A stretch of DNA of 38,756 nucleotides from Peptoniphilus indolicus ATCC 29427 (GCF_000227315.1 NZ_JH165061.1:136374-175129); one strand, 5' to 3'; positions 17,397 to 25,270 are shown, counted from the first letter of the stretch. Numbers and translations: made by a program. Notes: a model not told the origin generated them from the sequence alone.

Positions 17397-18589
17397 ATAT
17401 TTACTATATTTATTCCACTTGCAACTATTTTGTTCTTTATTTCCTTAATATGCTCTGCATCTCTTGTTTCAATTACAAATTTAACTATCTTGCAATTTAT
17501 CTCCATATGCTCTTCACTTTCATTGTGCTCAACCTTAATGATGTTTGCCCCGGACTCGCCAATTAAGTTTACAACCTTTGCCAGTTGTCCAGGTTTATCA
17601 GTCAACACTAATCTAAACTTAGTGTTTCTTCCGCTCATTACAAGACCTCTGTGAACAACCTTAGAAAGTATATTTACATCAATGTTGCCTCCAGATAATA
17701 AAACAGCTACCTTTTTGCCTTCGTATGGAATCTTTCCGTGTTTAATGGCTGAGTATCCTACCGCACCAGACCCTTCACAAACTAACTTTTGTTTTTCCAT
17801 AAGTTCAAGTACACCAGATGCAATTTCATCTTCAGACACTGTCACTATTTCATCAACATATTTTTCAACTAAATCAAAAGTAACTTCTCCCGGTTTTTTT
17901 ACAGCTATCCCATCTGCAAAAGTACAAACTGAATCAATGCACATCAATTGATGAGTTTCTTTAGACAACTTCATTGCATTTGCAGACTCAGCCTCTACAC
18001 CGTAAACTTTACAATTTGGATTTAAACTCTTTGCCACAAAAGCAACTCCGGAGATAAGTCCACCCCCGCCTATTGGCACCACAATTGCATCAATATCCTC
18101 AATTTCTTGAAGAATTTCAAGTCCAACCGTTCCTTGACCTGCAATTAAAGTTTCATCATTGAAAGGGTGTATGAAAGTCTTTCCCTCTGACTCATTGTAT
18201 TTTATAGCAGCAGCATATGCATCATCATATACACTTCCCACTAACTTAACTTCTGCTCCATATGATTTTGTCGCCTCAACTTTTGAAATTGGAGCTGACT
18301 CAGGCATAAAAATAGTTGCACTGATTCCAAGTCTTTGACATGCTAAGGCTACTCCTTGAGCGTGGTTCCCGGCAGAACAAGCAACAACTCCCCTTTCTTT
18401 TTCTTTTTCACTTAAAGTTGATATTTTATAATATGCACCTCTCAATTTAAAAGAACCTGTTACCTGTAAATTTTCAGTTTTTAGATAAACCCCTTTAAAT
18501 TGACTTGACTCAATTAAAGAAGTTTTTCTCGCAACCTCTTTAAGTTTCTCTGCCGCACTATATACGCTCTCCATACTTAATTTATTCAA
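17393..18589 (-). CDS. ilvA: Threonine ammonia-lyase (threonine deaminase) with ACT domain
   Basis: This 398-residue PLP enzyme converts threonine to 2-oxobutyrate and ammonia. The PLP Lys is Lys48 in GSFKLRGA, the phosphate-binding loop is PIGGGGLISG near residues 171-180, and a C-terminal ACT domain begins near 325. The single-ACT, roughly 400-residue form is the common one in anaerobic Firmicutes and often has a catabolic role, so tdcB is an equally fair name. No isoleucine synthesis genes are adjacent. The start is a TTG at 18589 with GAGGGG nine bases upstream; an in-frame ATG five codons later is the alternative. The upstream region carries a long inverted repeat. Confidence 0.92.
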   Translation of the reverse strand: MNKLSMESVYSAAEKLKEVARKTSLIESSQFKGVYLKTENLQVTGSFKLRGAYYKISTLSEKEKERGVVACSAGNHAQGVALACQRLGISATIFMPESAPISKVEATKSYGAEVKLVGSVYDDAYAAAIKYNESEGKTFIHPFNDETLIAGQGTVGLEILQEIEDIDAIVVPIGGGGLISGVAFVAKSLNPNCKVYGVEAESANAMKLSKETHQLMCIDSVCTFADGIAVKKPGEVTFDLVEKYVDEIVTVSEDEIASGVLELMEKQKLVCEGSGAVGYSAIKHGKIPYEGKKVAVLLSGGNIDVNILSKVVHRGLVMSGRNTKFRLVLTDKPGQLAKVVNLIGESGANIIKVEHNESEEHMEINCKIVKFVIETRDAEHIKEIKNKIVASGINIVNM

Positions 18590-18695
18590 TACAAATAACC
18601 CCCTCTTAATTCTCTAACTCCAATTTTATATTATGTAAACCACTTCTTGCTTACGTTTTCCTTTTCACTAAAACACAAACTTGATTTGATGTTAT

Positions 18696-18738
18696 ATAGT
18701 AATTTTATCACAACTTTTAATATTATAAAATTTACTAT
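18696..18738 (-). promoter_or_regulatory. ilvA upstream inverted repeat over an extended -10
   Basis: Arms at 18696-18708 and 18725-18738 are complementary over 13 positions with one bulged base. The minus-strand TGATAAAAT at 18702-18710 fits an extended -10 and lies in the proximal arm. This could be an operator, but the region is very AT-rich. Confidence 0.35.
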
Positions 18739-18811
18739 GTAATAGTTCAGTTCTAACTCTATTTATTTTTAAATTATATTATAAATTCCTGAATTAAAAT
18801 TTATTTATACT

Positions 18812-18839
18812 AAAAAAGAGATGAGCTTAACCCATCTCT
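18812..18839 (-). terminator. Terminator after superoxide reductase
   Basis: AGAGATG and CATCTCT form a 7-bp stem with a 9-nt loop, followed by six T on the minus strand, just after the stop codon. Confidence 0.85.
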
Positions 18840-18849
18840 AAATCTATTC

Positions 18850-19206
18850 TTATTTAACTTCTTCAGCGCTTTCCCAAAGGCCGTGAATATTGCAATAGCT
18901 TAATGCATATACAGTTCCTTTTTTATCAGTCTTAACAACTGCGTGAACTTCAGGTTTAGAAAGAAGTTCTCCTTCTCCGTGTGCAGAGAAATTATAAGAA
19001 CCTACTTCAACTGGAGCTGCAAATCCTTCAGGTTGGAAGAATACTTTAATCCATCCAATATGGTGTTCTAAAGTATTTGGATGTTCAATTTCTTCTCCTA
19101 CTTGTGCATGTATTTTTAATTCTCCGTTTACACTTTCAACGTGAAGTACAGGTACGTGCTTTTCGTTTTTCCAATCTCCGGCTTTTACTGTTTCTGTTAA
19201 TTTCAT
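18850..19206 (-). CDS. Superoxide reductase (neelaredoxin / class II desulfoferrodoxin)
   Basis: This 118-residue cytoplasmic protein reduces superoxide to hydrogen peroxide at a mononuclear iron centre, without making oxygen as superoxide dismutase does. All iron ligands can be placed: His17 (after the functional Glu15-Lys16 pair in EKHVP), His42, His48, Cys105 and His108 (in YCNIHGLW). There is no N-terminal desulforedoxin domain with four Cys, so it is the single-centre neelaredoxin type. GAGGAGG lies close before the ATG. It is monocistronic, with its own terminator. The protein is typical of anaerobes and helps place the organism. No clear PerR box was found upstream. Confidence 0.94.
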   Translation of the reverse strand: MKLTETVKAGDWKNEKHVPVLHVESVNGELKIHAQVGEEIEHPNTLEHHIGWIKVFFQPEGFAAPVEVGSYNFSAHGEGELLSKPEVHAVVKTDKKGTVYALSYCNIHGLWESAEEVK

Positions 19207-19313
19207 TATATTTCCTCCTCAAATTGTATATAACTTACTCTGACAAATTTATACCCTTTGTGAAGATTTTTAACCTTATTATTTAAATTATCTTTATTTT
19301 ATATAACTTTTAC

Positions 19314-19341
19314 AAAAAATAAGAGAGGTTTCCCTCTCTTA
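19314..19341 (-). terminator. Terminator after the VTT-domain gene
   Basis: TAAGAGAGG and CCTCTCTTA form a perfect 9-bp stem around GAAA, followed by six T on the minus strand. The stop codon is inside the stem. Confidence 0.92.
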
Positions 19342-20001
19342 CCAATTTAATAGCATTTTCTTAATCAAAACATCTCCACCTAATGTATAGGCGATTAATG
19401 ACCAAGGTTTTAAGAATAAAATTATCCATGTGAATTTTGACAATTTCATATTCACAAGCCCTGCAAACAAGCAGAGTATATCATCAGGCGCCACTGGCAA
19501 CGCAATAGCTATTGCAAAAAACCTATCAAATTTATTTCCCTTGTGAATCCATTTTGTATATCTTTGCAATTTTTTCTTGCCAATTAATTTTTCAACAAAT
19601 ACTATGCCATATTTCCTTGCCAAAAAATAATTGATATAACTTCCTATTACAATCCCAACATAATTATAAATAGTTCCCTTCAAAGGTCCAAATATGAAAA
19701 CTCCTGCTATTGAGGTTATTCCTCCCGGTATTATAGGAACAACTACTTGTATAATTTGAAGTACTACAAAAAATAACGGTCCCCATACTCCAAGATTTAC
19801 TATGAAGCTATCTAACTTTTCTTGAGATGTAAAAATTCCAAGTCTATAACCTCTATAAAATCCCCAAAACATTAATAACATAGTTACCGCAGTAATACTA
19901 TGATAAATTCTATTTAGTTTTCTATTGTTTTCTTCTAACAAGCCTCTTCTTTCGAGAATTCCATGTGGTTTGTCAGTTTCTATATTTTTTTCATCCTTCA
20001 T
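19339..20001 (-). CDS. TVP38/TMEM64 family (VTT domain) membrane protein
   Basis: This is a 220-residue polytopic protein with a hydrophilic N-terminus of about 30 residues and five to six hydrophobic segments. The VTT/SNARE-associated signature is visible as PIIPGGITSIAGVFIFGP followed by NYVGIVIGSYINYFLARKYG. The family is related to DedA proteins and implicated in lipid or ion movement across membranes; the specific role here is unknown. The start at 20001 is preferred over an in-frame TTG six codons upstream because that TTG overlaps the TATAAT promoter element. The chosen ATG follows TATAAT by only seven bases and has no ribosome site, so the message may be leaderless. Confidence 0.8.
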   Translation of the reverse strand: MKDEKNIETDKPHGILERRGLLEENNRKLNRIYHSITAVTMLLMFWGFYRGYRLGIFTSQEKLDSFIVNLGVWGPLFFVVLQIIQVVVPIIPGGITSIAGVFIFGPLKGTIYNYVGIVIGSYINYFLARKYGIVFVEKLIGKKKLQRYTKWIHKGNKFDRFFAIAIALPVAPDDILCLFAGLVNMKLSKFTWIILFLKPWSLIAYTLGGDVLIKKMLLNW

Positions 20002-20008
20002 ATTTATA

Positions 20009-20014
20009 ATTATA
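20009..20014 (-). promoter_or_regulatory. -10 element immediately before the VTT-domain gene
   Basis: TATAAT on the minus strand is separated from the ATG at 20001 by seven bases, which puts the transcription start at or next to the start codon. No strong -35 is visible. Confidence 0.45.
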
Positions 20015-20059
20015 CACAATATTTTTAATTTCTATTCTTAAGTTATAATTAAGATTTTA

Positions 20060-21580
20060 TTAATAACCTGTTATTTCTAATATTTCATAATATGCCCAGT
20101 CATTTTTATCAAAATCTTTAAATGGATTCTTTGAATAAGTATCCATAAATTCTTTATTCGGACTTCTGTCCAAAATCTTGTTCAATACTTTTGCACACTC
20201 AGCTCTTGTAATAGGATAATCTGCTGCAAATATTGTAGAACTTCTGCCTGTCATATATCCTTTAGAGCTAACATAGCTTATTGCCTCCCTCGACCAACTA
20301 TCTGCTTTTACATCTTCATAAGTTACACTTTCTTCTACACCTTCATCTTTTAATTTGGCTATAACTGCTGCAAATTCTGCTCTTGTTATAGATTTTTCAG
20401 GTTTAAAGCTTCCGTCATAGTAGCCTTTCATAAAGCCCTTTTCTTCCATAAAACCAATTGCATCTGCATACCATTCACTTTGTTTTACATCCCTAAAATT
20501 AGTATAGTTCCCTGAAGGTTCTTTCTTCAAGTAAACTCTTGCCAATACTTGAGCAACTTCTGCCCTTGTCATCTCTTTTTTAGGTTTAAAAGTCTTGTCC
20601 CAATATCCATTCATATATGGAACTCTTAAATATTTAACTGCATTCTTAACTTTAGTAAGTGCGTCTTCTAAATCAGAATTTTTTCTATCTGACATTACTA
20701 ATACATATTTAGCATTTGCAACTGCCGCTTCTATTCTCGCCCTGTCTTCATTACTTGCTCTGTTTGTAGAAATATTCATTGCCATCTTAACATAATCTTC
20801 TAAAACTTTTGTATCGATAGCTACAGTTGCCTTCTTCCCTTCCGAATCGGAAACAACTATGTTTTCAGAGTCTGTTGTAACTTTTCCATTCAATTTATAT
20901 ACTGAAATGACTTTTAGTTTTTTGCCAAGTTCTTGTTTAGGAATCTTTATTTCAAATTCTCCCTTGTCATTTGCAATGACATTTTCAATTTCTATATTTC
21001 CATCAAAAACACTTACTTTAGCTTTTGGTTGAGTTGTCCCTGTTAGAATTTCATCTTGAGTCTTTAATTCATTGATTTTTAATTGTGTCTTAGAATTCGT
21101 TACAACAGTATTTGATGTCAAATCTTTTTGACTTGAACTCTCTTTTCCATCATCTTTTATTGAACTAAGCACTACAGAATTGTTGAAATCTCCTTCTTGT
21201 GCTCCTGTTCTAACTTTAGTTGATATAGAAACTGAAAAGTTATTTACTTCTCCAAGTGCCTTCATATCATTCACTGAAAGTGAAACTATATTTTGTTTCC
21301 CTTTAACTTCTGTACTCTTCAACACAATCTTATCATTCTTAACAACACCTTCTAAAGACGTCCCAGTAACTGATAACTTTTCATCCATTAGTAGAGTAAC
21401 AGCAAAAGATTTATACTTTACACCTTCTTTTGGAATACTTATATTCAATTTATAATTTAAATTATCCCCAACTACCGCCTTTGCCACTGCCGGTTGTTCC
21501 AAAACAGCAGATATTTCTTGAGCAAACACCGGTGTACTTAGCATCAATATAAAACAAAATAAAATCAAAATCTTCTTCAT
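20060..21580 (-). CDS. S-layer homology domain surface protein
   Basis: This 506-residue exported protein has a signal peptide at 1-20 ending in VFA before QE. A beta-rich region of about 130 residues follows, then a bacterial Ig-like domain near 168-245 (TTQPKAKVSVFDGN and later). Next is a helical segment at about 250-315. The C-terminus holds three SLH repeats, each recognisable by ITRAEF- or MTRAEV-like cores (EMTRAEVAQVL, SITRAEFAAVI, PITRAECAKVL), plus a partial fourth (FKDFDKNDWAYYEI). SLH domains bind pyruvylated secondary cell-wall polymer, so the protein sits on the cell surface. AGAGGTG precedes the ATG, and it has its own promoter. Function beyond anchoring is unknown. Confidence 0.9.
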   Translation of the reverse strand: MKKILILFCFILMLSTPVFAQEISAVLEQPAVAKAVVGDNLNYKLNISIPKEGVKYKSFAVTLLMDEKLSVTGTSLEGVVKNDKIVLKSTEVKGKQNIVSLSVNDMKALGEVNNFSVSISTKVRTGAQEGDFNNSVVLSSIKDDGKESSSQKDLTSNTVVTNSKTQLKINELKTQDEILTGTTQPKAKVSVFDGNIEIENVIANDKGEFEIKIPKQELGKKLKVISVYKLNGKVTTDSENIVVSDSEGKKATVAIDTKVLEDYVKMAMNISTNRASNEDRARIEAAVANAKYVLVMSDRKNSDLEDALTKVKNAVKYLRVPYMNGYWDKTFKPKKEMTRAEVAQVLARVYLKKEPSGNYTNFRDVKQSEWYADAIGFMEEKGFMKGYYDGSFKPEKSITRAEFAAVIAKLKDEGVEESVTYEDVKADSWSREAISYVSSKGYMTGRSSTIFAADYPITRAECAKVLNKILDRSPNKEFMDTYSKNPFKDFDKNDWAYYEILEITGY

Positions 21581-21597
21581 AAAACACCTCTCTTATT

Positions 21598-21626
21598 ATT
21601 ATATCTTTTTAAAGTAGTTTAGTAAA
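21598..21626 (-). promoter_or_regulatory. Promoter of the SLH protein gene
   Basis: TTTACT and TATAAT are exactly 17 bases apart on the minus strand, about 18 bases before the ATG. It lies downstream of the transporter terminator, so the gene is transcribed independently. Confidence 0.65.
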
Positions 21627-21658
21627 ATACAAGCTCATATTTTTCTTCACTTTAAACT

Positions 21659-21683
21659 AAAAAATCCCCTTTTAAAAAGGGGA
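21659..21683 (-). terminator. Terminator after the NSS transporter
   Basis: TCCCCTTTT and AAAAGGGGA form a near-continuous hairpin followed by six T on the minus strand, about 15 bases after the stop codon. Confidence 0.88.
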
Positions 21684-21696
21684 CTTGTAATATATA

Positions 21697-23037
21697 TCAG
21701 CCGATTCCTCCAAAGATTGCACCTGCTATTAGGGCAATAAAAGCTAAAGCACAATATAAATACTTTCCTGCAGGATAAAACCATCCTCCAATTTTGTGAG
21801 GTGCTCCTAAATTTACTGCTTCCTCTGCAAATTCTCTGTTTGCTATCCAGAAGAACATTACCCCTGCTAAAAGTGCTCCTAACGGACAAATGTAGATCGA
21901 AACAATATCCATCCATTGAGAAACTATGGCTTGTATAAATATAGCTACAGCACATCCAATAACATGAATTATTACAACTGCAGTTAATCTATTCATATTA
22001 AATTTTTCTTGTAAGACTGCAACCGGTGTTTCATATAGATTGATTATTGAGCTAACGCCTGCAAATAATATACAGAGGTAGAATACAACCCCTATAATTC
22101 TTCCACCAATCATTCCATTTATTACATTTACTAAGTAAATAAACATAAGTCCTGGACCTCCTTCTGATAGCTCAGCGCCACCAACTGCCATAGCTGGAAT
22201 AATAACTATTGCAGCAAGCATTGCGGCTAAAGTATCAAAGAATGCAACTTGTTTTGCAGAATCTATTAAATTTTCACTCTTACTCAAATATGAACCATAT
22301 ATTACCGAGCCACTTCCCGCTACTGATAGAGAAAAGAAAGCTTGTCCAAAAGCAAAAATCCAAAGCTTAGGGTCTTTTAATCCTTCTGAATTTACAGTGA
22401 ATATATAACTATAACCATTAGATGCTCCCGGTTGTAGTGCTATGTATATGGCTAAAAATACAAATAGTATGAACAGCACCGGCATCATTATCTTATTTGC
22501 CTTTTCTATACCGCCTGCAATACCCATTGACATTATTATTAAACTTACAACTATTGCTATAATGATCCATGTATTAGCTCCACCTGCTGAAGCAGTTTTG
22601 CCAAATGTAGAACCTATTACATCCATATCATTACCCATTGCATACAATGAACCGTCTATTGACATCCAAGCATATTTAAAAATCCAACCCATTACGCATG
22701 TGTAACCTATCGCAAGAGCAAGAGAACCCACTACAGGAATTAAACCTAAAGTTTCCCCCACTTTTCTATTACCTTTTTGCTCTGTACACATCCCAAAAGC
22801 TCCCACAGGGCCTGCTCCTGCAGCACGACCAAGTGCAAACTCTTCTATAACCCCAGTACTACCTATTAAAATTACAAATATGAAGTACGGAATTAAAAAT
22901 GTCATTCCTCCCCATGCCGAAACTAAAACAGGAAATCTCCAAATATTTCCCATACCTACAGCTGAACCTATACAGGCTAAAATAAATCCCCACTTACTGC
23001 TAAATCCGTCTCGTTTCCCACCGTTTTTTTCTGACAT
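21697..23037 (-). CDS. Sodium-dependent amino acid transporter (NSS family)
   Basis: This 446-residue membrane protein of the LeuT/TnaT family has about 11-12 helices. The first unwound helix motif GNIWRFPVLVSAWGG, which binds sodium and substrate, is intact, as is AFGQAFFSLSVAGSG in helix 6. It lies 92 bases downstream of the tryptophanase-like gene on the same strand. TnaT of Symbiobacterium, a sodium-tryptophan symporter, has a comparable tie to tryptophanase, so import of the lyase substrate is the likely job. The start at 23037 is chosen because GGAGG lies six bases upstream; an in-frame TTG five codons earlier overlaps that site. A hairpin separates it from the lyase gene. Confidence 0.9.
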   Translation of the reverse strand: MSEKNGGKRDGFSSKWGFILACIGSAVGMGNIWRFPVLVSAWGGMTFLIPYFIFVILIGSTGVIEEFALGRAAGAGPVGAFGMCTEQKGNRKVGETLGLIPVVGSLALAIGYTCVMGWIFKYAWMSIDGSLYAMGNDMDVIGSTFGKTASAGGANTWIIIAIVVSLIIMSMGIAGGIEKANKIMMPVLFILFVFLAIYIALQPGASNGYSYIFTVNSEGLKDPKLWIFAFGQAFFSLSVAGSGSVIYGSYLSKSENLIDSAKQVAFFDTLAAMLAAIVIIPAMAVGGAELSEGGPGLMFIYLVNVINGMIGGRIIGVVFYLCILFAGVSSIINLYETPVAVLQEKFNMNRLTAVVIIHVIGCAVAIFIQAIVSQWMDIVSIYICPLGALLAGVMFFWIANREFAEEAVNLGAPHKIGGWFYPAGKYLYCALAFIALIAGAIFGGIG

Positions 23038-23066
23038 ATTGTGCCTCCACAATTATTTATTTTATT

Positions 23067-23105
23067 AAAATCTCATCCTCTCCATTACAGAAGGGATGAG
23101 ATTTT
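23067..23105 (-). other. Intercistronic hairpin between the lyase and transporter genes
   Basis: AAAATCTCATCC and GGATGAGATTTT form a perfect 12-bp stem with a 15-nt loop. The following bases are AATAAAATAAAT rather than a T run, so it is at most a weak terminator. It may tune the ratio of lyase to transporter or protect the upstream message end. Confidence 0.6.
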
Positions 23106-23129
23106 AGGTTGGTTTATTTAATTATTAAA

Positions 23130-24767
23130 TTATTTTTCTTCGTTTGGATATGGTTCCAAAAATGCATGGAAGTGACGCATTGGAAGAGTGTGACCTTTTG
23201 TAATTCTCATGTTTGGAATTGATTCACGGTCTTCATAAAGCGCCTTAACAGCAGCTATTACATAATCTAAATGTTCTTTAGAGTAAACACTTCTGTTAAT
23301 TGCAAATCTTACTACGTTTGCAACTTCAGCTTGTTGCTCAGGAGTCTTAAGGTCATATTCCATAGAATAATCTCCAAGTTCAGAAACCCTTATACCGTAA
23401 CGACGGATAAGTTCTAAACTGAAACCTTCTCCGGCAAATGTTTCATGCCCTCTCTTTCCATCAAAGAATTCATCCATATTGATATAAACTCCGTGTCCAC
23501 CTGCAGGAATTACAACACCTTTTACTCCAGCGTTGAATAAACCTTCTGCAAGATAGTTGCATTGATCAATACGTTCTTCAAGATAGTTTACGTTTAGACA
23601 TTCATATAAACCTGCTGCAAGAGCCATGATGTCACGTCCTGACATTCCACCGTAAGAGTCATTACCATAAGAAGAAATTTGTTTAACTTTTAGTAATATA
23701 CCTACATCTGTCTTAACTGTTCCGTCTTCGTTGAAATCTGAGAATTTCTTCCAGAAGTATCCTTTATCACGGAAAGCTAAGATACCACCCATGTTAGAGT
23801 GTCCGTCTTTCTTAAGTGAAGCTGTGAAACCATCACAATAAGAGAACATTTCTTTAGCTATTTCAGCAATTGATTTGTCTGCATAGCCATCTTCATTCAT
23901 CTTGATAAAGTAGCAGTTTTCTGCCCATCTTGCAGCATCAAGCATAAATGGAATTTCATATTTATGAGCAAGTTCAGAAGTTTCTCTGATACTCTTCATA
24001 GAAACAGCTTGTCCACAGATAGTATTGTTTGTAACTGTAGTGTAAATCATTGGAATGTTTTCAATACCAACTGCATCTATAAGTTGTTGAAGTTTTTCAA
24101 CGTCCATATCACCTTTGAAAGGATTCTTTTCATAACGTCCGTTTTCTGGAACTTCATATAATAATTCTTTGTTGTATAGGTTACGAGGAATTGAACCCAT
24201 TTGTTTAATATTTCCTTCAGTAGTATCGAAGTGTCCATTTGAAGGAATTGTGAATACTTTCCCCGGTTCACGTTCTGCTAATATTTTACGAACTATTTCA
24301 AATAAAATAGATTCCGCTGCACGGCCTTGTGGCATAATGAACGCATTTGGACGTTCAAGTTGAGCTGCCCCACCGTTGAAAAGAGTGCCTTCGTATTCAC
24401 ATAAGTACATTTCGTCCATCATTTTTTCTATATCTTGGCAATCTGTTCTAACCAAGTCTATAATTCTCTTTTGATCGTCTCCACGTTCAAAACAATCACG
24501 CATTGCATCTAAAAGTACATAGTAGCCCTTGTTTCTTCCGTAAGCTTCATCGCCTAAGAACATTGCTGACCATTGTTGGTCTGTCATAGCTGTTGTACCT
24601 GAGTCAGACAACATATCTACAGTAAGCATACCTGCCGGGAATGCAAATTCATTGTAATGAGTTTCTTTCAAAGCTCTTTCACGTTGTTCAATAGTAACAT
24701 TTGGGATATTACGTTTTACGTAAGAAAAAGAACGTGGTGTTGGAACGTTTAATTGATATTCTTTCAT
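23130..24767 (-). CDS. tnaA: Tryptophanase / beta-eliminating lyase, long form
   Basis: This 545-residue PLP enzyme of the tryptophanase/tyrosine phenol-lyase family splits an aromatic amino acid into pyruvate, ammonia and indole or phenol. Visible landmarks are LTDSG-like MLSDSGTTAMT (51-62), MPQGRAAE (145-152), SNGHFDTTEGN (176-186), LDAARWAENCYF with PLP-binding Asp277, and the Schiff-base Lys in ASLKKDGHSNMGG (Lys319/320). It is about 75 residues longer than E. coli TnaA, largely from an insertion near residues 94-140. Whether tryptophan, tyrosine or cysteine is preferred cannot be told by eye. AGGAGG lies 11 bases before the ATG, behind a long structured leader. An NSS transporter follows. 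Confidence 0.85.
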   Translation of the reverse strand: MKEYQLNVPTPRSFSYVKRNIPNVTIEQRERALKETHYNEFAFPAGMLTVDMLSDSGTTAMTDQQWSAMFLGDEAYGRNKGYYVLLDAMRDCFERGDDQKRIIDLVRTDCQDIEKMMDEMYLCEYEGTLFNGGAAQLERPNAFIMPQGRAAESILFEIVRKILAEREPGKVFTIPSNGHFDTTEGNIKQMGSIPRNLYNKELLYEVPENGRYEKNPFKGDMDVEKLQQLIDAVGIENIPMIYTTVTNNTICGQAVSMKSIRETSELAHKYEIPFMLDAARWAENCYFIKMNEDGYADKSIAEIAKEMFSYCDGFTASLKKDGHSNMGGILAFRDKGYFWKKFSDFNEDGTVKTDVGILLKVKQISSYGNDSYGGMSGRDIMALAAGLYECLNVNYLEERIDQCNYLAEGLFNAGVKGVVIPAGGHGVYINMDEFFDGKRGHETFAGEGFSLELIRRYGIRVSELGDYSMEYDLKTPEQQAEVANVVRFAINRSVYSKEHLDYVIAAVKALYEDRESIPNMRITKGHTLPMRHFHAFLEPYPNEEK

Positions 24768-24778
24768 TTTTATACTGA

Positions 24779-24982
24779 CCTCCTAAATTTTGACTATCGC
24801 CTTCTCAGAGGATACCCCGGTTTTCGAAATTATCGATTAGCGGACAGTATACTACTCTAACTATTTTTGAATATCTAAAGCAGTTCCTTAGATATTACAA
24901 ACAATTGCTTTGATTTTTTATTAGATCTATGTATTCAAGTTTTTAGAATCGTTTGCATAACACGGAACTTCTTTATAGGTCA
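24779..24982 (-). promoter_or_regulatory. Structured 5' leader of the tryptophanase-like gene (candidate riboregulator)
   Basis: The leader between the -10 and the ribosome site has a nested fold. Stem I pairs GCAAACGAUU (24956-24947) with AAUUGUUUGU (24906-24897). Stem II starts on the next base: AAUAUCUAA (24896-24888) with UUAGAUAUU (24878-24870). Its 9-nt loop holds GGAACU (24887-24882), fully complementary to AGUUCC (24969-24964) just upstream of stem I, giving a pseudoknot. Stem III pairs ACUGUCCGCU (24848-24839) with GGCGAUAGU (24801-24793) with one bulge, and encloses a GC-rich GGGGUAUCC segment unlike the AT-rich surroundings. There is no terminator, so control would act on translation or RNA stability. 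I could not match it to T-box, TPP, glycine, lysine or SAM leaders. Confidence 0.55.
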
Positions 24983-25012
24983 ATTTTATCATCTACTGAG
25001 ATACTTTGTCAA
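24983..25012 (-). promoter_or_regulatory. Promoter of the tryptophanase-transporter operon
   Basis: Consensus TTGACA and TAAAAT are 18 bases apart on the minus strand. The predicted start near 24976 leaves a leader of about 210 nt before the lyase ATG. Confidence 0.8.
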
Positions 25013-25074
25013 TAAGTTGACGCCTTATACTAACCTTTATTTTTAACTATAACTTATTCTAAATAATCTATGTT

Positions 25075-25167
25075 TTACTTCTTAATTATTTTACTTATAA
25101 CATATACAACCAAGCCCGCCATAAGTATCATAAAAATCGTTGGCAATATGTTTGCAATTGTATTCAT
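25075..25167 (-). CDS. Unannotated 30-residue single-helix membrane protein
   Basis: This small ORF begins MNTIANILPTIFMIL, continues as one hydrophobic helix (about residues 5-26) and ends in a basic KIIKK tail. AGGAGGA stands eight to nine bases before the ATG. A promoter with TTGAAG and TATAAT-like TAATAT at 17-bp spacing lies upstream (25219-25247), so expression is well supported. It is on the same strand and directly upstream of the tryptophanase-NSS operon. Very small membrane subunits accompany some NSS transporters (MetS with MetP), so it may be an accessory subunit, although I do not see the WGG usual in MetS. A type I toxin-like peptide is the alternative. Confidence 0.6.
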   Translation of the reverse strand: MNTIANILPTIFMILMAGLVVYVISKIIKK

Positions 25168-25218
25168 AATAAATATCCTCCTATCGATTTATCTAAAAAT
25201 ATTACTTAATCATAAATA

Positions 25219-25247
25219 ATATTATCATTTTAAAATTATTTCTTCAA
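25219..25247 (-). promoter_or_regulatory. Promoter of the 30-residue membrane protein gene
   Basis: TTGAAG and TAATAT are separated by exactly 17 bases on the minus strand, about 50 bases before the small ORF start. Confidence 0.65.
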
Positions 25248-25270
25248 TTTGCTGTAAATTATTATTTCTT

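Noticed and set aside
24935-24958. A seven-codon frame (M-Q-T-I-L-K-T) in the tryptophanase leader, considered as a TnaC-like leader peptide
   Set aside because: It has no Trp codon and no good ribosome site, and it overlaps stem I. It does not fit TnaC-type attenuation.
24779-24982. The tryptophanase leader as a T-box or TPP riboswitch
   Set aside because: There is no AGGGUGG-type T-box sequence or terminator pair. A CUGAGA string recalls TPP, but the partner elements are missing.
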